From Porphyra umbilicalis (lineage: Eukaryota > Rhodophyta > Bangiophyceae > Bangiales > Bangiaceae): 64,000 bases of DNA. The notes under the pieces were generated by a model, which saw nothing but the letters and a program-made list of their open reading frames with translations, had not been told where the DNA came from and searched no databases. The translations under genes were made by a program, and so were the position numbers. The DNA lies in NCBI GenBank assembly GCA_002049455.2, contig KV919122.1, forward strand, positions 1 to 64,000, given 5' to 3'. Shown here piece by piece: positions 23,712 to 33,523 of this stretch; the first letter of the stretch is position 1, and the number at the start of each line of letters is the position of its first letter.

Positions 23712-23726
23712 GGACCGATGCTACCA
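23712..23726 (-). other. Probable tRNA primer-binding site of the copia element
   Basis: Directly inside the 5' LTR the coding strand reads TGGTAGCATCGGTCC. Its first eight bases fit the complement of an initiator-Met tRNA 3' end, the usual primer for copia elements. Confidence 0.55.
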
Positions 23727-23878
23727 TGTGAATATGCGTGAGAAGGTTGCCGTGGCGCCCCGCGGCTCGTCGGCGGCGGGGCGGTGGCGTTTATACGAGT
23801 CGGAGATACAATGCGGGCGAAATCAATCAGGCGGATAATCAGGCGGATAAGTCATGCGGGTAATAATCAATGATGACA
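23727..23878 (-). repeat. 5' LTR of the copia element
   Basis: 152 bp with TG...CA ends, followed by the target duplication GGGAT at 23879-23883. A 13-bp motif AATCAGGCGGATA is repeated inside each LTR. Confidence 0.95.
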
Positions 23879-23939
23879 GGGATCAGCAATAGGTGGACAC
23901 ACGTTGGCCAAGAATGCAGTGCGCATGCCATGATCGTCG

Positions 23940-24978
23940 TATTGCTGTCTTCCCAATTTTGGGCGATGCCAGGGTTGTAAGTTCATGTTGAATCTACAGA
24001 TGGTTCGATGAATCATGTTGATTTCAAGAAACGAACCAAACCAAACGACAAACGACTTGGTTGTATTTATTATTAATTGCCCGGGCAGACAGGAGCTTTT
24101 GTTGACCACTTCAAATTGATCAGCCAGGTGGATCGGCGCTGTGCGGCCGCTCTGGCTGCCTCGTTGCCATACCCCCTGCAGGTCAGTCGCGCTGAGACTT
24201 CTGCTCCCAGACCCTCCTTCATGTCAACTGTTGCCAGTCGGCTGTGTAGCACCCTAGGCGCTGAGTAAGTAGATCGATTCATCTGCTGTCAACGTGTGCG
24301 TGAATCATAGCCTTTTTGGCTGGAGGATGGATGGGTCGTGGTTGCACCCGGGATTGCGTGGAGTGCAGCAAGCTGCTTCTCCGACAAAGGGGCATCCATT
24401 CGCCCTCAACGCCCCGTCTACACGTATCGGTGTTTGGTCCTTTCTGTTTGGTCCCCCCGTCTCCTTTATTGCGCGGAGGCCCAGGCGGTTGTCAACGTCG
24501 TCGCCCTGGCGTCGGCTCGTACCATTCGTTTGGATTGTGTCGCGGTGGTGGAGCATGCAAGCAGGGCTCCGTCGCCGGGACTGCAGCAGGCCTGCCATGC
24601 ACACGCTACATCGGCTTGGCGACTCAAGCTTGATGGAGCTCGAGTCAGACAGCCCGACTTCCCCAGGCACAATCTCAACTTTATTTCACGTGGCACACTA
24701 AGTTTTACGCGGAACAAGTACGCCCTTTGACATGTTGCGTTCAACCTGAACGCTCAAGCGTTCAAGTGAATCAGGTTGAATTCCGTTCATGTTTGGCAAA
24801 CCAAACCAAACGCTGACAACCCTGGGCGATGCCGTCGATGTCAAGAGGGGTGATCAACTTTGCGAAACAGTTTCTCAGCCATCCATTCAGCCGGATAAAG
24901 TCGTTAGACCAATGGGCAGCTGACCGAGACCCTGTCTTGACTTCGATCACAGCGGCCAAAATTGGGAAGACAGCAATA
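23940..24978. mobile_element. TIR element B (MITE), split by a hAT-like insertion
   Basis: Termini TATTGCTGTCTTCCCAATTT and the inverse AAATTGGGAAGACAGCAATA are flanked by TA. Without the 855-bp insert it is about 175 bp. Its internal sequence AGCCATCCATTCAGCCGGAT resembles element C at 58886-59050, so the two belong to one family. Confidence 0.8.
23970..24824. mobile_element. hAT-like non-autonomous element, 855 bp
   Basis: Begins CAGGGTTGTAAG and ends in the inverse CTGACAACCCTG. The 8-bp target duplication GGCGATGC lies at 23962-23969 and 24825-24832, the size typical of hAT elements. Internal open frames show no transposase. Confidence 0.82.
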
Positions 24979-25108
24979 CATCAGAAGGCTCGTGCCAACG
25001 AGCGTCGTGCGACGCGCGCTTCACTTCAATACTTTAGTGCCAGCCTTCTGCGAGCCCTGCCGCAGCTACCCCCCCCCGCCATCCCGGCAGCGCCGATAAC
25101 CGGGCGTC

Positions 25109-26118
25109 TCACATTTTCCATCGCACGCGGCAGTTGTCCATTGCGTGCACCGCACCCGGCCCCATCTCCTCTTCCACGCCCAGCAGCTGGCTGTACCTGG
25201 CCAGCCGCTCGGACCGGCACGGCGCACCCGTCTTGTTTTGCCGCGTGCCGAGGCCGACGAAGAGGTCGGCAAAGAAGGGGTCCGCCGTTCCCCGTTGCAG
25301 TGGCTGACCATCACCCCCCAGCCTGCCTCGCAGCACATATTGATCGACTGGATGGCCTCGCTGCAGCCTTGAGCAGTAGATTGTTAGCCGCCTTCTTCCT
25401 CATAGTCGTCTTGATGCGGTCGGGGCTGGTCACGGGCAGGTCGGCGCCCTACGTCTGATCCCAAGCTGGCGGTTCATATCGGAAAAGTGCTCCCAGTCAT
25501 GCTCGTCAAGCCCGTCCTGAGTGGAGCACATGTGGAGCTTGGTGTGCAACTACTTGTTCATGGCCTGCAGCTCGTCGCCCGACAGGGCCGTCGACTGGTC
25601 CGACCCCTCCTTCTCAAAGCCGAGGTCATCCTTGCGTTGGCCCACTCGGATGCTGCCACGCCCATAGCAATCTTGACGTTACCCACGTATCCGGCCTTGT
25701 CCATCTCCTCGAGCGGCAACTGCGGGCCAGCCCGCTCCGAGTGGTCCTGGATGGTGGGAACACGGCCGCCCTCGTCCCCGTCTGACGGTGCGTCCAGGCC
25801 GTAACGTTTCTGATGACTCCCTCGAGCGCCTCGTACGCCTCGGTGCCCATCTTCATCGCCTGAGTAAAGGTCGTCGTGCCGACCGGTACAATCAGAAAGT
25901 CCTTCATGGCCAGCTGTTTGCGGGCGCGGGCGCGGCGGCGTCGACCGATACCATGGTGTCCGGCAACAGCGTGGCGCCCGCCAGTGCTGAGACGCCCAGC
26001 AGCAGCGCCGCGGCCGACGAGGGGGTCGGCTCCAGCGAGAGCGCCACCGCCGCGCTCGCGGCTGGCGGTGACGACAGCGGCACGGCCGTGGGGGCGGCTA
26101 AGCTGCCGCACGAGTATC
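25109..26118 (-). pseudogene. Enolase pseudogene, central and C-terminal part
   Basis: Degenerate minus-strand copy of enolase. Recognisable pieces in order from 26118 to 25109 are LLGVS, then QLAMKDFLIVPVGTTTFTQ (compare [18 protein letters not shown]), [51 protein letters not shown] and a terminal DNCRVRWKM before TGA. They lie in several frames with stops between, so no protein can be made. The intact gene is at 1937-3253, and an N-terminal fragment on the same strand lies at 34200-34465. The divergence is large, so the duplication is old. Confidence 0.9.
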
Positions 26119-26124
26119 GTCATC

Positions 26125-29100
26125 TCAATCGCACAAAGACCTGGCCGTGAGTTTGCGCTTCTTGCTGCGGGCTGACGCCAAGTCCGCCTCTGTCGCCGAC
26201 CGGCGCAACACACGGTGGCCGTGCTTGAGCGTCTCGACCGGGAACACAAAGTACCCACCGACGACAAAGTCCTTGAGGGATTCCGCGAGCGCGACCCCCT
26301 CGTCGTGAGAAAAGAGGCCGTTGTAGTACGCCTCAAAAATGCCGTTGCTGAGCAGGTCCGCCGCAGGCGCAATCCGCTCCAATACTGGGCCATTGCCAAA
26401 GGTCACCCACCGGTAGGTGCGCCCGGCCTTGGCCTGCAGGGCAGCCATGGGACCTGCCATGGGCGACTCGCCCGACGCGTCCTCGGTCCCGAACGTGTAC
26501 GAGTCCGTGAGAATGGTCTGCGTATTGATGGCCTTGCGGTCTCTGTCGACCATAATGATGATGTAGACGCTCTGCACATCCGTCTCGGGGGCCTTGCGCC
26601 TGTTCACCTTGTGGACCGCGAGGTGCGCAGCCGCGCGGATCTTGGAATGGCCCAGCGCCGGTTTGGAAAACACCCCAGAGAGCACGCCTTCCACGCCAGA
26701 CTGACCGACGATCGGGTTGATAGTCGGCCGCACGCACTTGTCCTTGAGGATTCCCTGGAGACCAACCCCATCCGTCCCATGTAGAAAAAGGCAGGGGTTG
26801 CCGTCCTTCCCCGGCGGCCACCATCTTACGCAGCTGGGCCTTCCCGCCAGCGAACACGCTGTGATCAAGGACCAGCGACACGCGGTCGCCTGTCAACTGG
26901 ACGTTCCGAGTGGTATCCTCCTCCGCCGATGCCCCCCCCATCTTTCTTGTAGCCGCAGCTGCGCCCGCCGCTGTAGTCGCCGGTGTGCCCGTTGCGGCCG
27001 ACTCCGTCGCCGTGGCCGACGTGAGGGGCCGCAGAGCTTCCGAGGGAGGGGTCTGAGCAACCGGCGGCGGTAGTGTCTTTAGCGTACGCCCCGCCGCCAA
27101 CGTGCCCGCCGCCGACGTGCCCGCCGCCGACGTGCCCGCCGCCGACGTGCCCACTGCCGCTGCCGCCACTTTCAGCACCGCCGCCTCCTTCGCCGTGAAC
27201 TCCTCCTCGTCGGCGAACGCCGCCATCTGCGTTGCGCTCAGGAAGCCACGCATGCGACCGGCGACATAACTCGAGACAGGTGTTGACGAGGATGCGACAA
27301 AGTTGGCGCCGCTGGCCACCCGCAATTGAGCGATGGTTTTGAGCGCCCACGCCTCGTAGGTTGTGCCGTTTCGCGCATCGATACCCTTTCCCCATAATAT
27401 GGGGTTCAATGTGAAAATGACACCCTGGGTGGCGCGCTGGTACATGGCAAGAGCAGCCGGGTCAAAAACATCAAAGTCCGTGGAGATGGCGACGTTCATA
27501 GCACTCGTTCCCGCCGCCCACCTGGTGGCCACCAGGCGGCGGGAAAGAGCGGCTTCCGCTCCCTCGCCGACGTAAAAGATCTCGGCCAGGTGGTCCTGAG
27601 ACATCGTCACGGACAACCAGCCATCGGGAGGCGGTGGCTCCGCAGCGGTCCAAGGTCTCATCGCGCCGCCCACGTCGTCGAGCTGCTGCCGATGATTGGG
27701 TGTCTGTAGGCACTTGCCGAGGTGGGCAATGGCACTCCCCACGCCTGGACGGTCATTGGCGATAAGAGTGGAGCGCACACGGTCGAGGAAGCACGCCGAA
27801 GAGCAGAAAGTCTCAATCGAGGAGCCCTTGGTAGCGAGCGAGAAGCTGGGGAGGATGGACTTGGTCAGCGTTTGACCGCCAATGGAGGGGTGGCACACGG
27901 CCCGCGGAGTAAAAAAAGGCCCGTTTGGGCACTTGCAGCAGGGCGAGGCAGTCGAGTGCACACCAACGTCACAATGGGACCACCCAGCCCGCCGCCCGAG
28001 AGCCGCGAGCACGGGAGCGGTCATGGATTCCCCGAACGTGCGGGTCTTGTTCATGACGAACAAGTCAAGCAAGACGTTCGTGACGGCAGGGGACAACAGC
28101 ATACCGCCACCCTCGGCGTTTGCGTAGTCGGCGAGGGCATCGCCCAAAATCACGACTTCCTGGTCCTTGGTCGGCCCCTGGCGAGCGGCCGGACAGTAAC
28201 AGCACTTGTGGTTAACGTCGTGCGCGATAGTGCGCCTCTTCACGGCCCCACCCTCGCAGACATGGAGCTTATCCCCTCGCAACTTCTTGAGCGCAATCAC
28301 GACCGACCTGTCCCCTCTCGCCAGGCGTCCCCCTTCAAATCACACGTTCACCAGCGTGGATGGCGTCGCGTGGTCGGCGCCGGCGCGTTCCATGACGCCG
28401 AGAAAGTCCGCCGCCGTAAGCTTCTGAATCGCTGCGCGCGCCTCAGCGGCGGTCGCCACCCTGAGGTGCTCGTTTCCAGCATCACGCCCAAGTGGCTTGC
28501 AGACGCTCTTGGTGATGCCCCGGTGCATCCGCACGCGCACCTTTTCGCGGACCAGCATCTTGGGAGTCGGTTCTATGCCTGGCCAGCAGGGCGGCTCGCG
28601 GGCCGCCCATGACGGCTCGAGGTTAGCCGACTTGAAGCGGCCGCGTGAGCCGAAGCACGCCTTGAGCTTGGACACCCTTTCAGGCGTCCCGCCCACCCCC
28701 TGCATGTCCACCCCCAGCACGCCAGACTCGTCCTCTGAGTCGCACACCACCAGTGGCGTCGCCGCCGCCACCCCGCCGACATTGGCCGCCGCCGCGACCC
28801 CATCGACATCGGCCGCCGCCGTCGCCCCACCGACAGTGGCCGCCGCCGCCGCCCCACCGACAGTGGCCGCCGCCGCCGCCCCACCGACAGTGGCCGCCGC
28901 CGCACCGCGGCGGCCCTGCTGTTTGCCGGCAGCGCACCACGTGGGGCACGCCGCTCCGCCGGGGTTCTTTTTGAAGTAGTTGTTTCGGCCTCGCTTGCAC
29001 GCCGACGACAACTTGTCCCGCAGCGACGCCTGGGTTTTCGCGTCGCCTTTACTGCAAACGTGCGCCAGCATCTCCCAAGAGCAGACACGGGCGCGGTGGT

Positions 29101-29251
29101 AGAAAGGGCAGTCGACGACGGGGTTTTGGAAGACAGTCTGGGTGACGACGGTTGTCTGTCTCATGTGCTCCGGCATCGGGCCAGAGGCGCGGTAGAATGC
29201 ACCCCCCGCAGTCGACTCCTCGTCTTTGATACAAAAAACACAACGATGCAT
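26125..29251 (-). pseudogene. Uncharacterised large gene with in-frame TGA and a +1 shift (array copy 1)
   Basis: I do not recognise this protein. From ATG 29251 the frame reads a Cys/His-rich start (MHRCVFCIKDEES, CPFYHRARVCSWEMLAHVC), a nine-residue Ala/Gly repeat (five units, AAAATVGG type) and an acidic patch, and reaches TGA at 28342-28340 (TLVNV stop FEGGRL). The same frame then stays open for about 500 codons (KLRGDKLHVCEGGAVKRRT, CCYCPA, an ASP/Thr-rich linker). Near 26810 a GGGG run shifts the frame to PCLFLHGTDGVGLQG, and the protein ends with a basic KKRKLTARSLCD at 26125. Correcting both lesions would give about 1040 codons. It may be a decayed gene or use TGA readthrough; no transposase or known enzyme motif is seen. 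Confidence 0.55.
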
Positions 29252-29377
29252 CACCGGGAAAGAAACAACCAACAACGTGTGACACGTAACCCCGTCAGTC
29301 AGCAACCAGAGATAACAAAAACAGTCTCCGCGTACGTATCCACGTTACCAACACAAAGAAATGGGCAGGAACCATAC

Positions 29378-30703
29378 CTAGCTGCGCTGCCGTAGGCATC
29401 CTAGTGAGCAGGGTGGTGCCTGAGAGAGATACCGACACCGGTTGACCGCGCCTTGCGGACTTGCGGAAAGCATACCGCCACCCTCGGCGTCTGCGTAGTC
29501 GGCGAGGGCATCGCCCAAAATCACGACTTCCTGGTCCTTGGTCGGCCCCTGGCGAGCGGCCGGACAGTAACAGCACTTGTGGTTAACGTCGTGCGCGATA
29601 GTGCGCCTCTTCACGGCCCCACCCTCGCAGACATGGAGCTTATCCCCTCGCAACTTCTTGAGCGCAATCACGACCGACCTGTCCCCTCTCGCCAGGCGTC
29701 CCCCTTCAAATCACACGTTCACCAGCGTGGATGGCGTCGCGTGGTCGGCGCCGGCGCGTTCCATGACGCCGAGAAAGTCCGCCGCCGTAAGCTTCTGAAT
29801 CGCTGCGCGCGCCTCAGCGGCGGTCGCCACCCTGAGGTGCTCGTTTCCAGCATCACGCCCAAGTGGCTTGCAGACGCTCTTGGTGATGCCCCGGTGCATC
29901 CGCACGCGCACCTTTTCGCGGACCAGCATCTTGGGAGTCGGTTCTATGCCTGGCCAGCAGGGCGGCTCGCGGGCCGCCCATGACGGCTCGAGGTTAGCCG
30001 ACTTGAAGCGGCCGCGTGAGCCGAAGCACGCCTTGAGCTTGGACACCCTTTCAGGCGTCCCGCCCACCCCCTGCATGTCCACCCCCAGAACGCCAGACTC
30101 GTCCTCTGAGTCGCACACCACCAGTGGCGTCGCCGCCGCCACCCCACCGACATTGGCCGCCGCCGCCTCCCCACCGACAGTGGCCGCCGCCGCCTCCCCA
30201 CCGACAGTGGCCGCCGCCGCCACCCCACTGACAGTGGCCGCCGCCGCGACCCCATCGACATTGGCCGCCGCCGCCGCCCCACCGACAGTGGCCGCCGCCG
30301 CCTCCCCACCGACAGTGGCCGCCGCCGCCGCCCCACCGACAGTGGCCGCCGCCGCACCGCGGCGGCCCTGCTGTTTGCCGGCAGCGCACCACGTGGGGCA
30401 CGCCGCTCCGCCGGGGTTCTTTTTGAAGTAGTTGTTTCGGCCTCGCTTGCACGCCGACGACAACTTGTCCCGCAGCGACGCCTGGGTTTTCGCGTCGCCT
30501 TTACTGCAAACGTGCGCCAGCATCTCCCAAGAGCAGACACGGGTGCGGTGGTAGAAAGGGCAGTCGACGACGGGGTTTTGGAAGACAGTCTGGGTGACGA
30601 CGGTTGTCTGTCTCATGTGCTCCGGCATCGGGCCAGAGGCGCGGTAGAATGCACCCCCCGCAGTCGACTCCTCGTCTTTGATACAAAAAACACAACGATG
30701 CAT
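29378..30703 (-). pseudogene. Array copy 2: truncated 5' half of the uncharacterised gene
   Basis: ATG at 30703, eight nine-residue Ala/Gly repeats, and the same TGA at 29713-29711. The post-TGA frame runs 65 codons (KLRGDKLHVCEGG ... EGGGML), then crosses the unit junction into unrelated sequence (SASPQGAVNRCRYLS) and stops at 29378. The upstream region is duplicated too, so transcription is possible. Confidence 0.7.
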
Positions 30704-30829
30704 CACCGGGAAAGAAACAACCAACAACGTGTGACACGTAACCCCGTCAGTCAGCAACCAGAGATAACAAAAACAGTCTCCGCGTACGTATCCACGTTAC
30801 CAACACAAAGAAATGGGCAGGAACCATAC

Positions 30830-32158
30830 CTAGCTGCGCTGCCGTAGGCATCCTAGTGAGCAGGGTGGTGCCTGAGAGAGATACCGACACCGGTTGACCG
30901 CGCCTTGCGGACTTGCGGAAAGCATACCGCCACCCTCGGCGTCTGCGTAGTCGGCGAGGGCATCGCCCAAAATCACGACTTCCTGGTCCTTGGTCGGCCC
31001 CTGGCGAGCGGCCGGACAGTAACAGCACTTGTGGTTAACGTCGTGCGCGATAGTGCGCCTCTTCACGGCCCCACCCTCGCAGACATGGAGCTTATCCCCT
31101 CGCAACTTCTTGAGCGCAATCACGACCGACCTGTCCCCTCTCGCCAGGCGTCCCCCTTCAAATCACACGTTCACCAGCGTGGATGGCGTCGCGTGGTCGG
31201 CGCCGGCGCGTTCCATGACGCCGAGAAAGTCCGCCGCCGTAAGCTTCTGAATCGCTGCGCGCGCCTCAGCGGCGGTCGCCACCCTGAGGTGCTCGTTTCC
31301 AGCATCACGCCCAAGTGGCTTGCAGACGCTCTTGGTGATGCCCCGGTGCATCCGCACGCGCACCTTTTCGCGGATTTCCAGCATCTTGGGAGTCTTTTCT
31401 ATGCCTGGCCAGCAGGGCGGCTCGCGGGCCGCCCATGACGGCTCGAGGTTAGCCGACTTGAAGCGGCCGCGTGAGCCGAAGCACGCCTTGAGCTTGGACA
31501 CCCTTTCAGGCGTCCCGCCCACCCCCTGCATGTCCACCCCCAGAACGCCAGACTCGTCCTCTGAGTCGCACACCACCAGTGGCGTCGCCGCCGCCACCCC
31601 ACCGACATTGGCCGCCGCCGCCTCCCCACCGACAGTGGCCGCCGCCGCCTCCCCACCGACAGTGGCCGCCGCCGCCACCCCACTGACAGTGGCCGCCGCC
31701 GCGACCCCATCGACATTGGCCGCCGCCGCCGCCCCACCGACAGTGGCCGCCGCCGCCTCCCCACCGACAGTGGCCGCCGCCGCCGCCCCACCGACAGTGG
31801 CCGCCGCCGCACCGCGGCGGCCCTGCTGTTTGCCGGCAGCGCACCACGTGGGGCACGCCGCTCCGCCGGGGTTCTTTTTGAAGTAGTTGTTTCGGCCTCG
31901 CTTGCACGCCGACGACAACTTGTCCCGCAGCGACGCCTGGGTTTTCGCGTCGCCTTTACTGCAAACGTGCGCCAGCATCTCCCAAGAGCAGACACGGGTG
32001 CGGTGGTAGAAAGGGCAGTCGACGACGGGGTTTTGGAAGACAGTCTGGGTGACGACGGTTGTCTGTCTCATGTGCTCCGGCATCGGGCCAGAGGCGCGGT
32101 AGAATGCACCCCCCGCAGTCGACTCCTCGTCTTTGATACAAAAAACACAACGATGCAT
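30830..32158 (-). pseudogene. Array copy 3: truncated 5' half of the uncharacterised gene
   Basis: ATG at 32158 and same layout as copy 2, with eight Ala/Gly repeats and TGA at 31165-31163. A 3-bp insertion and nearby changes alter one site (PTPKMLVREK becomes KTPKMLEIREK). Truncated at the same junction, stopping at 30830. Confidence 0.7.
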
Positions 32159-32377
32159 CACCGGGAAAGAAACAACCAACAACGTGTGACACGTAACCCC
32201 GTCAGTCAGCAACCAGAGATAACAAAAACAGTCTCCGCGTACGTATCCACGTTACCAACACAAAGAAATGGGCAGGAACCATACCTAGCTGCGCTGCCGT
32301 AGGCATCCTAGTGAGCAGGGTGGTGCCTGAGAGAGATACCGACACCGGTTGACCGCGCCTTGCGGACTTGCGGAAAA

Positions 32378-32660
32378 CATAAAGCATTCGTGCAAGCCAC
32401 CCTCATGCAATCGCCTCAGCCGCACCTGCAGGGGTGCAACCAGCAAAATCCAGCGTTGGCGATGCCTTTGTCAGCAGCTCCGCGTGGGTGCACTAGATCT
32501 ACTGTCAAATGGGTCACTCAGAAGGCGGTCTCGCCAGCTGGGTGCATCTGCCAATCAACGTGCAGATTCACGGGAGGAGATAGATCATGTGATCAGGACT
32601 CCTCAGAAGTGCCCATGGATGTCCCTGTTGGCTGCACGAGAGTCTCTGCAAGAAATGCGG
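32378..32660. other. Flank of the tandem array
   Basis: Unique sequence without a supported gene; it starts where the third unit ends. Confidence 0.5.
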
Positions 32661-32793
32661 ACGCGTACGCGCGTACGCGTGACGTAAATACGTACGCGTA
32701 CGCGCGTACGCGTGACATAAATACGTTCGCGTACGCGCGTACGCGTGACGAAAATACGTACGCGTACGCGCGTACGCGTGACGAAAATACGTG
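32661..32793. repeat. Four 33-bp tandem repeats with long CG/TA palindromes
   Basis: Each unit contains ACGCGTACGCGCGTACGCGT, a perfect 20-bp palindrome of alternating purines and pyrimidines, followed by GACGTAAATACGT or a close variant. Such sequence can form cruciform or Z-DNA. No gene is evident on either side within 100 bp. Confidence 0.95.
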
Positions 32794-32909
32794 CGCGGGA
32801 ACGATTTACGGCGCTAATCATGGCGGTGCTCAAGTGGAAGCGCGCTAACGAGAATAAGCAGCGCAAGGTCGACTGGTTCCATCTGTTCCGCTTTGAGTTG
32901 CACGGCGAC

Positions 32910-33523
32910 TCACACGGGTATGTCGGGTGCGTTGGGCGCGTCGAGAGTGCTTTTGTGTTCACAGGCTCGTAGCTGGTGAGATCGCTTGATGGTAAAGACG
33001 TCGACGCCGCCGAGCGCCTTGGCGGCAGTCGCCATGACTTTGAGGGGCATCTGCCACACGCCGGGCGTAAGGAAGAGGGCCAGCCACAGCAGGCGGAGCA
33101 AGCCAATAGTTGGCGGGAGGGGGGGGGGGGGCCTACCTCGTCGGTCGGCCCGTGGTCCCGCGCAGGGCCGGCGCGTCTGCGGCGCGGCGTCGGCACGGCA
33201 ATGCCGGTACCGCCAGCGCCGCCCCGCTGCGGCGGCGGCGCAACCGCCCCCGCCGTCGTGCTCGAAGCGGCGCGCAGGGGTATGGGGCCCACGGGCAAGC
33301 CGACCGCCGCTGCCAGGCGAGCGAGCGTCTCGGCGAGGGCGCCGAGCACCGCCGTCACGCCGGCCGGTGGGCGACGGGCAGAGCCGGCGCCCCAAAGAGC
33401 GACCGGGGCGACGAGAGTGGCTGGGCATCGGCCGCGGGTCACGGATGGCAGACGGCCGGCGGGACGATGGCGGAGGAGGCGAGGCGCCGAGGTACCGACA
33501 AATGCGCTACAAACGGCGGCCAT
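32910..33523 (-). CDS. Possible plastid-targeted membrane protein, frame-broken
   Basis: Unrecognised. ATG at 33523 opens a transit-peptide-like N-terminus (MAAVCSAFVGTSAPRLLRHR), rich in Ala, Arg, Ser and Thr and poor in acids. The frame continues to DHGPTDE near 33140, where either a GTAGGC donor or a C-run of about 12 interrupts it. In a shifted frame a hydrophobic helix follows (GLLRLLWLALFLTPGVWQMP), then KVMATAAKALGGVDVFTIKR, and a stop at 32910. Both parts look natural, so I favour a run-length frame break over chance. Plastid targeting is inferred only from composition. Confidence 0.4.

Larger units (their letters stand above)
18442..23878 (-). mobile_element. Ty1/copia LTR retrotransposon, 5437 bp, complete but mutated
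   Basis: Both 152-bp LTRs start TGTGAATATGCG and end ATGATGACA on the plus strand. The target duplication GGGAT lies at 18437-18441 and 23879-23883. Coding is on the minus strand, so the 5' LTR is at 23727-23878. The domain order gag, zinc knuckle, protease, integrase, reverse transcriptase, RNase H places it in Ty1/copia. The LTRs differ at two positions, suggesting a fairly recent insertion. Confidence 0.95.
17942..23891. mobile_element. TIR element A (non-autonomous), split by a copia insertion
   Basis: The left terminus starts TATTGCTGATCCCCAAATTT at 17942 and its inverse ends at 23891 (GGGATCAGCAATA), flanked by TA. Removing the retrotransposon at 18442-23878 and one 5-bp target copy leaves about 510 bp. 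The right end is tandemly duplicated (105-bp unit, copies at 18240-18344 and 18345 onward), so an internal terminus AGCAATA also occurs at 18344. No coding region of its own. Confidence 0.75.
28100..32377 (-). repeat. Three tandem units (1371, 1452, 1455 bp) of a gene's 5' half
   Basis: Units start at 28100, 29471 and 30923 (plus-strand word ATACCGCCACCCTCGGCG) and end near 32377. Each contains about 65 codons after the TGA, the whole pre-TGA reading frame and about 215 bp upstream of its ATG. Units 2 and 3 have three extra 27-bp minisatellite repeats; otherwise all are nearly identical. Only unit 1 continues into the rest of the gene. Confidence 0.95.

Noticed and set aside
28100-32377. Direct repeats considered as a CRISPR-like array
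   Set aside because: Units are 1.4 kb gene segments with nearly identical content, not short repeats with unique spacers.
32745-32972. 75-codon plus-strand frame containing KWKRANENKQRKVDWFHLFR
   Set aside because: Its start is made of the 33-bp repeats and it stops within 160 bp; no family match, so not listed as a gene.
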